Shown piece after piece: positions 1-7,488 of a stretch of 64,000 bases of DNA. The stretch comes from DASSFG01 sp035550375 (lineage in GTDB: Bacteria > Planctomycetota > Planctomycetia > Pirellulales > JAICIG01), in the NCBI GenBank assembly GCA_035550375.1, contig DASZPH010000125.1:1-64000 (forward strand), given 5' to 3'. Under the pieces are notes generated by a model. The model was given only the letters and a program-made list of their open reading frames with translations, ran no database searches and was not told where the DNA came from. Position numbers and translations under genes: made by a program. How positions within the stretch are numbered: position 1 is the first letter of the stretch; every line of letters begins with the position of its first letter.

Positions 1-140
1 GCAGCCGAATGATAACCTGTGCCTCCGGCGTCTGCCGGGCGATCAGTTCCTCGGTAATCCCATCGAGCGACATACCCAAGGTGTCGCCCAAATCGCCGAT
101 TGCGCGAAGACCAGTTTTTCACCGCCCTGTGAACGGCTAC
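1..140 (-). mobile_element. End of an IS66-family insertion sequence with the start of its transposase gene (partial)
   Basis: On the minus strand an ATG at 73 opens a frame that runs off the left edge (24 codons visible). It reads MSLDGITEELIARQ and then TPEAQVIIRL, which resembles the N-terminus of IS66 TnpC transposases, where a 'ARQxPEAQxIIRxL' stretch precedes a coiled coil. About 66 bases upstream of the ATG, at 126-140, the minus strand reads GTAGCCGTTCACAGG, compatible with an IS66-type terminal inverted repeat. Directly beyond it, on the plus strand, a hydrolase reading frame starts abruptly in the middle of the domain. The element would therefore lie mostly left of the window and end near 140. 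Family assignment is from memory of motif and terminus; the other end and the target duplication are not visible. Confidence 0.5.
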
Positions 141-394
141 ACCTTCGCCAGGTCAACGCCCCAACGTTACTTATCGTTGGTGGCCGAGATCACGCCGTAC
201 TGGAGTTGAATCGCCAGGCTTTTTTGCTGCTGCGCTGCCCGAAGAAGCTCGTCGTCGTTCCCGACGCGACGCACCTCTTTCCAGAACCAGGGACGTTGGA
301 AGAAGTTGCCGAGCACGCGGCACGGTGGTTTTGTGCCTACCTTGGGCCCGAGGCCGGCAGCGTGCGGGGCCGAGCGGAGAGCAAGGCGACATGA
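141..394 (+). pseudogene. C-terminal remnant of an alpha/beta hydrolase (dienelactone-hydrolase type)
   Basis: The frame ending with TGA at 392-394 encodes the C-terminal third of an alpha/beta hydrolase. Visible elements are the beta-strand APTLLIVGGRDH (about 160-195), which carries the catalytic Asp of the family, and DATHLFPEPGTLEEVAEHAA, which carries the catalytic His. The nucleophile elbow and N-terminal half are absent. Upstream of about 140 the frame stays open but no longer looks like the family, because it runs into an apparent IS66 terminus. The stop overlaps the start of the PRPP synthetase gene (ATGA), so the pair was an operon. Hydrolases of this type are often found fused to or beside phosphoribosyltransferase genes. 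The remnant may still be transcribed from the insertion element. Confidence 0.65.
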
Positions 395-1314
395 CTTGGC
401 CAGATGGTGCCGCCCTGAAGTTGATCGCTGGCGATGCACATCGCGCGCTCGCCGAAGATGTGGCGCGCGAGTTGGCCATTCCCCTAGACCCGGTTGAAAT
501 CACTCCCTTTGCCGATGGCGAGACGAGGGTATTGCTGACCTTCGACGCACGCGGCACCGACCTCTTCGTGTTACAGCCTACGTCGCCGCCAGTCAACGAC
601 CATCTGATGACGTTGGCCCTGATCGTCGACGCGGCTCGCGCGGCAGGTGCGGCGCGGGTCACAGCCATCGTCCCCTATTTCGGCTACGCTCGCCAAGAGA
701 GACGGTCGCAGGTCGGGGCATCGCTTTCGGCACAAGTCGCCGCGCGTCTGCTGGCCTCTGTGGGGCTCGACCACCTAGTGACTCTCGATTTACACGCCCC
801 CGCGCTGGAAAGCGCCTTCCCGATGCCGGCCACGCTGCTGGATTGCGTGGAACTGTTCGTGCCGGTCGTCAAAAGCTGGGGGATTCCGAATCTTGTCGTC
901 GTTTCCCCCGATGCCGGAGGCATGAAGCGCGCACAGCGGTTGGCGGCCGCGGTTAATGCCCAACTCGCCGTGGTTGCCAAAGAACGTCCTCAGCCGGACC
1001 GAGCCGTGCCGCTCAAGGTCCTGGGGAACGTGGGCGATCGAAGCTGCGTGATTGTCGACGACATGGCCAGCACCGGCCGCACGTTGGCCGGAGCTGCGAA
1101 GGCGCTAGAGCGTGCCGGCGCACGAGAAATTCACGCGATCTTCACGCACGCGGTCATGGCCCCTGAAGCGATGGAACGTCTCATCACCGCGCCCTTGAAG
1201 CGAATCGCAACTTCCGACAGTATCTCCGTCGCGCGACACCCTCGGCTGGAGGTCGTCAGCACGGCGCCTTCATTGGCCCGCACCATTCGTTGCTTGCGGG
1301 GCGAAAATCCTTGA
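391..1314 (+). CDS. prs: Ribose-phosphate pyrophosphokinase (PRPP synthetase)
   Basis: Encodes 307 residues, close to the roughly 310 usual for the family. The enzyme transfers pyrophosphate from ATP to ribose 5-phosphate to make PRPP for nucleotide, His, Trp and NAD synthesis in the cytosol. Visible motifs are the N-terminal FADGE loop, VPYFGYARQERR (ATP-binding region), TLDLHAPALESAF (metal/ribose-5-phosphate region) and the PRPP-binding loop VIVDDMASTGRTL. The ATG at 391 is preceded by GGAG about 11 bases upstream and overlaps the stop of the hydrolase remnant. The catalytic loop reads KERPQPDRAVP and is shorter than in the Bacillus enzyme, so this may be a divergent PRPP synthetase paralogue; the main housekeeping copy could be elsewhere. 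Confidence 0.9.
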   Translation: MTWPDGAALKLIAGDAHRALAEDVARELAIPLDPVEITPFADGETRVLLTFDARGTDLFVLQPTSPPVNDHLMTLALIVDAARAAGAARVTAIVPYFGYARQERRSQVGASLSAQVAARLLASVGLDHLVTLDLHAPALESAFPMPATLLDCVELFVPVVKSWGIPNLVVVSPDAGGMKRAQRLAAAVNAQLAVVAKERPQPDRAVPLKVLGNVGDRSCVIVDDMASTGRTLAGAAKALERAGAREIHAIFTHAVMAPEAMERLITAPLKRIATSDSISVARHPRLEVVSTAPSLARTIRCLRGENP

Positions 1315-1347
1315 CTTCAACATGTTCGAGGAGGTCGTCCAGCCGCG

Positions 1348-2175
1348 ATGCGCGACTCGCAGTGTGTTGCCTTTCTGCAATGGATGTTGCCGCGCCTGCA
1401 AATGCGATGGCGCGGCTTCCGCAAGGTGCGTCGGCAGGTCTGTAAGCGGATCGAGCGACGGATTCGGCATCTGCAATTTGCCGACGTTGAAGCGTATCGG
1501 TCTTTTATCGAGACGCATGCTGAAGAGTGGGACCTGCTAGACACCTTTTGCCGGATCTCGATATCGAGGTTCTATCGTGATCGGGGCGTATTTGACTGCT
1601 TGCGCGATTCAATCCTGCCGGAGTTGGCCGCCCAGGCACTTGCTCGGGGTGACAAGTTTGTTCGTTGCTGGAGTGCCGGCTGTGCCTCGGGCGAAGAAGT
1701 CTATTCGCTTAAGCTGATCTGGGAAAAGTGCGTCGCACCTCAGTCCCACGACGTCGTGCTTCGCGTGGTGGCCACCGACAGCGATCGAGCGATGCTCCAA
1801 CGAGCACGACGGGGTTGCTATCGGTTCAGCAGCCTGAAGGAATTGCCGCGACAATGGCTTTCGCTCGCCTTCAAGCGCGATGGAGAACTGTTCTGCATCC
1901 ATGACGAGTATCGTGCCGGCATTGAATTTGTGCTCGGAGACGTTCGGCGGGAGATGCCCGAAGGCCCCTTCGATCTCATCCTTTGCCGCAACCTGGTCTT
2001 CACCTATTTCGCCGAACCGTTTCAGCGTGAGGTATTGGCCCGGATGATCGAGCGGCTGGTTCCCTTTGGCGTCCTCGTGACTGGCAAGCAAGAATCGCTT
2101 CCGACCGGAGAGAATTGCTTGCAAGCTTTCAGGCCGAGAACGGGGATTTATCGAAAGACGGCGTCAAGCGGCTGA
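1348..2175 (+). CDS. CheR-type SAM-dependent methyltransferase
   Basis: Encodes 275 residues with the architecture of CheR glutamate O-methyltransferases: an N-terminal helical segment (about 1-75), then a Rossmann SAM-binding domain. Visible motifs are FCRISISRFYRD (start of the catalytic domain), CWSAGCASGEEVYS (SAM-binding motif I), VVATDSDRAML (acidic residue binding SAM ribose) and FDLILCRNLVFTYF (motif IV, like the CRN sequence of CheR). GAGGAGG lies upstream of the ATG. The gene follows prs after 33 bases. No chemoreceptor, CheA or CheB is nearby, and the N-terminal domain is basic and atypical, so the substrate may not be a chemoreceptor. Confidence 0.85.
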   Translation: MRDSQCVAFLQWMLPRLQMRWRGFRKVRRQVCKRIERRIRHLQFADVEAYRSFIETHAEEWDLLDTFCRISISRFYRDRGVFDCLRDSILPELAAQALARGDKFVRCWSAGCASGEEVYSLKLIWEKCVAPQSHDVVLRVVATDSDRAMLQRARRGCYRFSSLKELPRQWLSLAFKRDGELFCIHDEYRAGIEFVLGDVRREMPEGPFDLILCRNLVFTYFAEPFQREVLARMIERLVPFGVLVTGKQESLPTGENCLQAFRPRTGIYRKTASSG

Positions 2176-2539
2176 CCGGATATGGTCTTCGTAGAGGTCG
2201 AGGGGGGCAACGGGGTCACCTGAGCACCTTTGGTTTTATCTGCGATATCTCGCGAGACCCGCGCGCGTTGCCGCGCATTATGTGAGCGGCAAGTCGCACG
2301 GCTTCGAAACGGCGAGCCCCGAAAATGCGGAAATAGCCGCGGAAAAGGTAGCTCGCGAAAAGCGGCCCGCGACGTGCATAGAAGGCAAGCGGCTAGATCC
2401 TTCCGGGTCAGGTGTCGGGAGCGTTGCGTGCTCGACAGAAAAGGGGGGCGCGGTACCAGCGACGCAAGTTTCCTTCTACGGTCTTGCTCGTCGTTGCTTT
2501 GCGGTGCCCCGAAAGACGATAAGTAGACGAGGTGCGAAC
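2176..2539. other. Intergenic region with no recognisable gene
   Basis: The 364 bases between the CheR-like gene and the TPR gene hold no reading frame that resembles a protein. The frame of the downstream gene stays open back to about 2282, but that stretch lacks a ribosome binding site and looks non-coding, while a clear signal peptide starts at 2540. The promoter of the TPR gene is expected here; I see no strong -10/-35 pair and no terminator hairpin. Confidence 0.5.
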
Positions 2540-3718
2540 ATGTTTAAGCGTTCCTGGCTCACGAAATCGGCAGTGGCGGCAATGATTCTGATCGCCGTGG
2601 CGGGCGGTCAAGCGTTCGGCCGTGGCGGAGGAGGAGGTGGTGGCGGGCGCGGAGGCGGCGGCTTCGGCGGAGCGCGAGGTGGCTTTGGTGGCGGCGGCTT
2701 TGGCGGTGGTTTCCGAGGGGGCGGCTTTGGCGGTGGATACGCCGGTGGCATGCGCGCTCCAAGCGGCGGTTACATGCGCGCCCCAAGCGGTGGCTATGCA
2801 TCGGGATATCGAGGAACGCCGGGCGGATTTGCCGGTGGTGCCCAGACCGCTCGCGGCGGCGCAATCGCCGGCACCGCCCGCACCTTTGCCGGCGGAGCCC
2901 GTTACAGTCCTAACTCGTTCATCAGCCGGCACGGCCTGGCCACTCTGCAAGGCACCGGCTTCAGGGGCCCGGCCGCCGGTTGGGGAGTGCGAAACTATCG
3001 CTATTTCGGCTACGGCCCTTACGGCTGGGGTTATGGCGGACTTGCCTTCCTGCCCTACGGCTTTGGTTACCCGCTCCTTGGACTTGGCTACGGCTTCGGA
3101 TACCCGTTCTACGGCTATGGGTACGGCTATCCCTACTACGGCTACAGCTATCCCTCCTACGGCGGCTACGCATACTATGGTGCCCCGAGTTACGCCTATG
3201 AACCTAGTGCGTCAAACCTGGATTTTGCCTTGTTGGGCGAGCAGGATTTTCGCGCCGGGCGCTACAACGAAGCGCTGCGAAATTGGCAACATGCGCTGCT
3301 CGACGACCCGCAGAACGGCGGCCTGATGATGTTGTTGGGACAGGCTTTGTTCGCGCTGGGACGCTTCGAGGAGGCGGCCGGCGCCACTCAACTCGCCATG
3401 CAGATGCTGCCGCAAAACCGGTGGGGTACCGTGGTGACCAATTTCCGCGAACTGTACCAGAACAAAGACTACCAGGCTCACTTGAGGGCGTTGGAAGCCG
3501 CGATCAAAACCGAGGACTCGCCGGCCAAGCGGTTCTTGCTCGGTTTCCACTATGGATATCTCGGCCATCCGAACGAGGCGGTTCGTCAATTGGACAAGGC
3601 CATCGAGCTCAACCCGAAAGACAAGCTGGCGGCCGAGCTCCGCGACCTGATGGCGGCAAAACAGCGTCCGGCCGCACCGTCGACGACGCTGCCCGAACTG
3701 ACGGCCCCCACGCGCTAA
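2540..3718 (+). CDS. Exported Gly/Tyr-rich protein with C-terminal TPR repeats
   Basis: Encodes 392 residues. The ATG at 2540 follows GAGG by about eight bases and gives a typical signal peptide (MFKRSWLTKSAVAAMILIAV, cleavage near AFG), so I prefer it over longer in-frame extensions. Residues about 30-100 are almost pure Gly with Arg/Phe/Ser. Residues about 155-225 are Gly/Tyr/Pro repeats of the GYGYPYYGY type. The last about 160 residues form tetratricopeptide-like helices (LLGEQDFRAGRYNEALRNW, LLGQALFALGRFEEAAGATQ, HPNEAVRQLDKAIELNP). The low-complexity part could be a flexible or adhesive spacer and the TPR part a protein-binding platform, probably outside the cytoplasm. The function is unknown. 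Confidence 0.85.
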   Translation: MFKRSWLTKSAVAAMILIAVAGGQAFGRGGGGGGGGRGGGGFGGARGGFGGGGFGGGFRGGGFGGGYAGGMRAPSGGYMRAPSGGYASGYRGTPGGFAGGAQTARGGAIAGTARTFAGGARYSPNSFISRHGLATLQGTGFRGPAAGWGVRNYRYFGYGPYGWGYGGLAFLPYGFGYPLLGLGYGFGYPFYGYGYGYPYYGYSYPSYGGYAYYGAPSYAYEPSASNLDFALLGEQDFRAGRYNEALRNWQHALLDDPQNGGLMMLLGQALFALGRFEEAAGATQLAMQMLPQNRWGTVVTNFRELYQNKDYQAHLRALEAAIKTEDSPAKRFLLGFHYGYLGHPNEAVRQLDKAIELNPKDKLAAELRDLMAAKQRPAAPSTTLPELTAPTR

Positions 3719-3891
3719 CCGACTCCGCAGCGAGGGCTTGCCGCAGGTCTCCTAGCGCCTCCTCGATGGTCGCCAGCAGTCGGGGGACATCGAGGGGCTT
3801 GCGAACGATCCGACGGATTCCTGCCGCCTGCGCCTCGGCGCGAGTTACGTCATCGGGATAGCCTGTCACGAGCAGGCTGGTCCGAGGGTTT
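3609..3891 (-). pseudogene. C-terminal remnant of a response-regulator receiver domain
   Basis: The minus strand reads SLLVTGYPDDVTRAEAQAAG followed by IRRIVRKPLDVPRLLATIEE. This is the last third of a CheY-like receiver domain: the beta-4 strand ending in the conserved Thr, and beta-5 with the conserved Lys-Pro pair. The phospho-acceptor and N-terminal part are missing; the frame meets a stop codon at about 3892 and then joins an unrelated remnant on the other strand. The sequence after the domain, from about 3718 down, runs antisense into the TPR gene and is not receiver-like. It is a gene fragment left by deletion or rearrangement and is not expected to be functional. Confidence 0.6.
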
Positions 3892-4110
3892 TACTACGAA
3901 GGCTGGCACCCGGCCGGCAAGCCACTGAAGGATCGCAAAGCAGAGGATTTCTTCGACCATGTCGGCGAGGAGTTACGAGCCGTGCCAGACGCTGACCTGC
4001 GTCGGGTCACCCGCGCAGTGTTCGGACTACTCAAACAGCACGTCACCCACGGCGAGATTGAATCCGTGGTCGCTACGCTGCCGCAGGAATTGAAAGTGCT
4101 CTGGAAATAA
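3877..4110 (+). pseudogene. C-terminal remnant of a DUF2267-family protein
   Basis: The plus frame ending at TAA 4108-4110 reads LVRGFYYEGWHPAGKPLKDR and then a segment with RVTRAVFGLLKQHV, GEIESVVATLPQEL and LW near the end. This pattern matches one DUF2267 repeat, including the usual 'RGFYYEGW' start and the 'LPxELxxLW' end. There is no start codon in frame (a TAG lies at 3859-3861), and the first half expected for this family is missing, so this is a 5'-truncated remnant. It directly abuts the receiver remnant of the opposite strand, marking a rearrangement point near 3870-3895. It converges on the hemerythrin-like gene with no spacer. Confidence 0.55.
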
Positions 4111-4567
4111 TCAATCGCCCACGCCGATATCGACGTCGTAGAGCTCGAAAATCAGATCGGCTTCCAACGCCTGATGGTGGCGCAGCGCAGTGAGCAACCA
4201 TCCGCAGCGCCGACGGACGTCGTGAAAGTTGAGCGGCTCGGCCTCCGTATGATGCGCCAGATGTTTGTCGATGGCCCCGGCTTGCCGCAGCAAGTCGGCG
4301 TGTTCGTGGCGCAACCGCTCGATCCGCCGGTGAAAGTTCGGCTCGATCGATTCCAAGTCGCCGAACCATCCGCCCGCCGACTCGGTCGCCGCGCTGTGGT
4401 GAGATAGCATGCTCTGGAGTTTCCGAAGAGCGGCCCGCAACCTTGGTCTGCCATGCAGATAGCCGATTTGGCGCCGGTGAAGCTAAGGCTGCCTCCAGGA
4501 CGTGGGTGGCATCGTGATAAGGCCGGGCTGCCAAAACTCTTTGGCTGGAATCAATGGGATTGCTCAT
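4111..4567 (-). pseudogene. Hemerythrin-like domain protein, broken by a +1 frameshift
   Basis: A strong ribosome binding site (AGAGGAGG, about six bases before the ATG at 4567) starts a frame reading MSNPIDSSQRVLAARPYHDA up to WQTKVA. The remainder of the protein continues in another frame from about 4437 down to TGA at 4111: ALRKLQSMLSHHSAATESAG, then RIERLRHEHADLLRQA and LRHHQALEADLIFELYDVD. Deleting one base from the CCC run at 4434-4436 (GGG on the coding strand) joins both halves into a four-helix hemerythrin-like protein of about 150 residues with His/Glu-rich helices. Such proteins may bind a di-iron centre or sense oxygen; the residues for full metal binding are only partly recognisable. 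It is either a recent pseudogene or a sequencing error in a G run. Confidence 0.65.
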
Positions 4568-4827
4568 GGTTGGCCTCCTCTGGGGAGATGCGACGCCGTG
4601 ACGAGCAATCGATTATACAAAGCAATCGACGACTGCTGTCACTTCCCGTTTCAGCTTGTGTCCCCGTGAAGGCCGTCGCTCGCTCTTGGCAAAAGCGTTG
4701 GCACCGTGCGGCGAGCCGGTGCAACCGATCGAACCAAGTCATGGTTTCGAACGCGATCAGCAAGACAAGTGTCTGCAGCGTCTTCTCCAGGCGAGCGGCC
4801 AAGATCGACATCGGTCGGGGCGCCACG

Positions 4828-5661
4828 TCATTTGCTGCTGTTGGTGTCGGGCTTCTCCGGCTTCTCGGCAGCGACTTCGTCGGCCGATTCCTGTTTTCCT
4901 CCCAGCAGGCGGCGGGTCATCTGCTCGGCCGTTTCGTCCTTCTCCGCATTCTTCTTTAGCTCCGCCAGCCGCCTTTCAAGCTGCTGGATCGTACGTTCAC
5001 GGAGCTTCTTGCGGTCCTCGACGACCCGCTCGACAATTCCACTGAATTCTTTCGTCAGCTTGTCTTTCGCCTCTTTGTCGTCCGTGGCATTGATATACGC
5101 GGCCAAGGCACGCACCTGCACCTCCAGTCCCGCGAGCACCATCTTCTGGCCCATCTCGACCGGATCATGCTCGCCCGTCACGTAACCCGCGGGGATCGCT
5201 CCGGCCGTGCTCTCCAGGCTTTGCAGCATCATGTTCGCCTGCTGGACAGCTTGCAACGACGGATCGACCGGGCCGCCATAGCCCGCCGCCGGAGAAAGAA
5301 TTCCACGCTGCTGCATCTGCCGCCTCATCTCCTCCTGGGCCTTTGCCATCTCCACCATTATTTTCTGTTGCTTCTCCTTCATCTCGCCCACCGCCAGTGC
5401 CTGCGACGTTTCGGCTAGGTCACGCTGAAGCTTTTCCATCTGCTCCATCAGCGACTTGAGGCGTGCCGCCGACGGCGGAACGGCGGCCACGGCCTTCTCC
5501 TCCTTCTGGTCGGCCGCTTCCCGCCGGGGAGCGTCCTTCTCCTGTGTCTCCTTCCTCTTCTCTCGCGTCTCTTTCTCTGGGGCGTTCTCGTCAGCTTGCA
5601 GAGAGTGTGTGAAAGCCAATGTCGACAGACAGACAAACGGTATAGTCACGAGCATTCGCAT
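4828..5661 (-). CDS. Exported coiled-coil protein of unknown function
   Basis: Encodes 277 residues. The start at 5661 (MRMLVTIPFVCLSTLAFTHS) is preceded by GGAGG about nine bases upstream and yields a clear signal peptide; longer in-frame extensions lack both. The mature protein begins with a highly charged Lys/Glu region (about 22-60), then a long heptad-like helix (about 65-120: LKSLMEQMEKLQRDLAETSQ, followed by Glu/Gln/Met-rich turns). A Gly/Pro linker (about 122-170) is followed by a second charged helical region (about 195-260). Overall it looks like an extended periplasmic coiled coil, comparable in style with structural envelope proteins. I do not recognise a family. It stands alone, with a remnant-rich region on both sides. 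Confidence 0.75.
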   Translation of the reverse strand: MRMLVTIPFVCLSTLAFTHSLQADENAPEKETREKRKETQEKDAPRREAADQKEEKAVAAVPPSAARLKSLMEQMEKLQRDLAETSQALAVGEMKEKQQKIMVEMAKAQEEMRRQMQQRGILSPAAGYGGPVDPSLQAVQQANMMLQSLESTAGAIPAGYVTGEHDPVEMGQKMVLAGLEVQVRALAAYINATDDKEAKDKLTKEFSGIVERVVEDRKKLRERTIQQLERRLAELKKNAEKDETAEQMTRRLLGGKQESADEVAAEKPEKPDTNSSK

Positions 5662-6795
5662 GGGACGAGCCTCCGAACAGCGGGAAGGGAAACGCGGAAA
5701 GATCAGACCCACAGCCGGCCAAGCACTCGTTTCCCCGCGATCGACGGGGCGAGGGTTCTCACACCGTCGTGAGTGCCCGCGTCGACCCGCGGTGAAAAGG
5801 GGATGCCGGTCTGGACTCGCCCGGAGAGATGCAACGCCCATGCCGTCGCCGACTTCCTTGACATAGATCGGGGCAAATGCGTCGCAGTGATCCTGTAGCG
5901 CAGCCGGCGGCGTGCGATCTGGCGCGCGGCGTGGGTCTCTTGAAGCGCACGAGCGTTTCGAGGTAGTTGTGAGCCTGCATACCGATCACGGTCCCAGCGT
6001 GCGGATGGGACTGAATGGCAAGGGACTGAAGTAGGGTAAGCTCGGGGGCACCCGGTACGGGTTGCTGAAGGAAGTGCCCAACTCGTGTGTCGGCAAGATC
6101 AACGGCACGGCAAAGGCAAGCCCGGCGGCCGCACGACGCGACCAACCTCGGACATCGATCAGACGGGACTCTTGGTGTAATACTCTTCGGAGCCGGCAAC
6201 GCCGGCAAAGACCTCTTGGTCGGTGGAACCCGAGTTCAAAAGGCTGGTCCAAAAGGCCGATCCACGGCGGAGACGCATTCCGTGTGCCAACGGCAAATCG
6301 CCGGGAATGCCGCGCCATCGTGCTCGCTCGACGCACTTGACGTGCGCTCGCCGCGCTGGACTTGCGTTCGAGAAGAGCGTTGTAGGCGACGAAGCGCGCA
6401 GGCGTCCTCCCATGGGCGCCGTTCGGCCCAAGGGCGCTGCCCCGGAAGACGCTGTGCCCATTTTGCGCAGGAAGCGCGCGTAGGAGCACAGGGTCAATCG
6501 CATGTTGCCCAATTGACGCCACTTTTCCGAGTTTTTTCTTTGGAACGCGTCTTGCAAAAGGAAGGTGGCGGACGCGACGCGTCGATAAGCGAGTTGCCGA
6601 AGCCCATGCACCTCGTATCGTTGGCTTGACGATCTTCAGGCAGGTCGGCGGTGCCGGGCACTCGTGTCATGAGAATCGCTCGTGAAGGGCGGCTCGGCAG
6701 CAACCGCGCTGGCCCCCTCATGCTTTTCGGACTGAGAGGGTCTTTGCTCTCACGATGCTTTTACGACACTTGCCAAGCGAATTACGGAGGATGTT
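5662..6795. other. Long region without an intact gene, containing one recognisable remnant
   Basis: Over 1.1 kb no frame on either strand looks like an intact protein: the open frames are short, Arg/Ala-rich and lack plausible starts. The only recognisable coding trace is a DUF4214 piece at 6159-6290 on the minus strand. A short plus-strand frame ending with TAG at about 6031 contains FEVVVSLHTDHGPSVRMGLN, which I cannot assign. The composition is less regular than in neighbouring genes, as expected for decaying DNA. The promoter of the receiver-domain gene should lie in the last 100 bases. Confidence 0.5.
6159..6290 (-). pseudogene. Orphan DUF4214 repeat remnant
   Basis: The minus strand reads RRGSAFWTSLLNSGSTDQEV followed by FAGVAGSEEYYTKSP and a stop codon. 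This is the pattern of one DUF4214 repeat ('GxxFWxxxLxxG...VxxGxxxSxEYY'), also present four times at the end of the giant protein at 7489-18081. In intact planctomycete proteins such repeats come in series at the C-terminus of long exported proteins and are followed by more repeat units. Here neither the neighbouring repeats nor an N-terminal region is present in frame. I take it as the remains of a deleted surface-protein gene. Limits are approximate. Confidence 0.55.
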
Positions 6796-7266
6796 ATGCT
6801 CGCGCATCTGCTCATCGCGGATTCCGATCCCGTGGTATTGGAGCGCTGCGTCGCGTACTTCACCGACCGTGGATACCAGGTGGCGACGGCGTCGGACGCC
6901 CTGCAATGCCTTGATCAATTGAGGGACCAACCGCCCGACATTCTCGTGTTGCAGTACGACCTGCCCTGGGGTGGAGGCGACGGCATCATCGCCTGGTTGG
7001 AAGAATGTTCGCCGCGCTGGCCCCAAACGGTTCTCCTTACAACCGACAACCCTCAAGCCCATCAGATGCTGGCGTCATCGGTCACAACGGTGCTGCTGAG
7101 GCCGTTCAGCTTGCTAACGCTGGCAGAGAGCATTCGTCAAGCGCACAGTCCGGCGCGGGCTACAGCAACCCTGTTCGCCCGAGAGGCAGAAAGAATGTGG
7201 TTGCAAGCCCGGGGGCAATCGCAGGACCACGCGCGCTTCTCCAACCCGAGGCAGCGTCGCACATAA
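6796..7266 (+). CDS. Stand-alone receiver-domain protein with substituted phospho-acceptor (pseudo-receiver)
   Basis: Encodes 156 residues; ACGGAGG lies about six bases before the ATG. The first about 120 residues form a CheY-like receiver: LLIADSDPVVLERC (acidic pocket), PPDILVLQYDLPWGGGDG (beta-3 and following loop), VLLTTDNP (conserved Thr) and VLLRPFSLLTL (beta-5). Aligning on the invariant Leu-Pro after beta-3, the position of the phospho-acceptor Asp is Gln ('LQYDLP' instead of 'LDxxLP'), and the usual Lys before Pro in beta-5 is Arg. The protein therefore probably does not take part in ordinary His-Asp phosphotransfer. The C-terminal about 35 residues are not a known output domain. No histidine kinase is adjacent. 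Confidence 0.8.
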   Translation: MLAHLLIADSDPVVLERCVAYFTDRGYQVATASDALQCLDQLRDQPPDILVLQYDLPWGGGDGIIAWLEECSPRWPQTVLLTTDNPQAHQMLASSVTTVLLRPFSLLTLAESIRQAHSPARATATLFAREAERMWLQARGQSQDHARFSNPRQRRT

Positions 7267-7488
7267 CTCATAAACCTGTACTCATCCCTTGCGCGCCCGG
7301 TTCGGCCAGGAAGAGCGTGGTCGTGGCCTGAGAGAGTTCGGCCGCACGCCGCGGCTGGACGGAATCGACGGTGCCCCGGCGTCGCGACTACTGGCTGGGG
7401 TGCCATAGTCGCCCCGGTTTCGCGCCGTCGGCCCGCGGACGAAGGCGAGAAGCGAGCTGGATCGCACTGACCGGAGCAATCATTCCCG

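Noticed and set aside
5940..6140. A possible group II intron or reverse-transcriptase remnant, suggested by GGCACCCGGTACGGG and similar words
   Set aside because: I could not find the domain V hairpin or any reverse-transcriptase motif; the resemblance is too weak.
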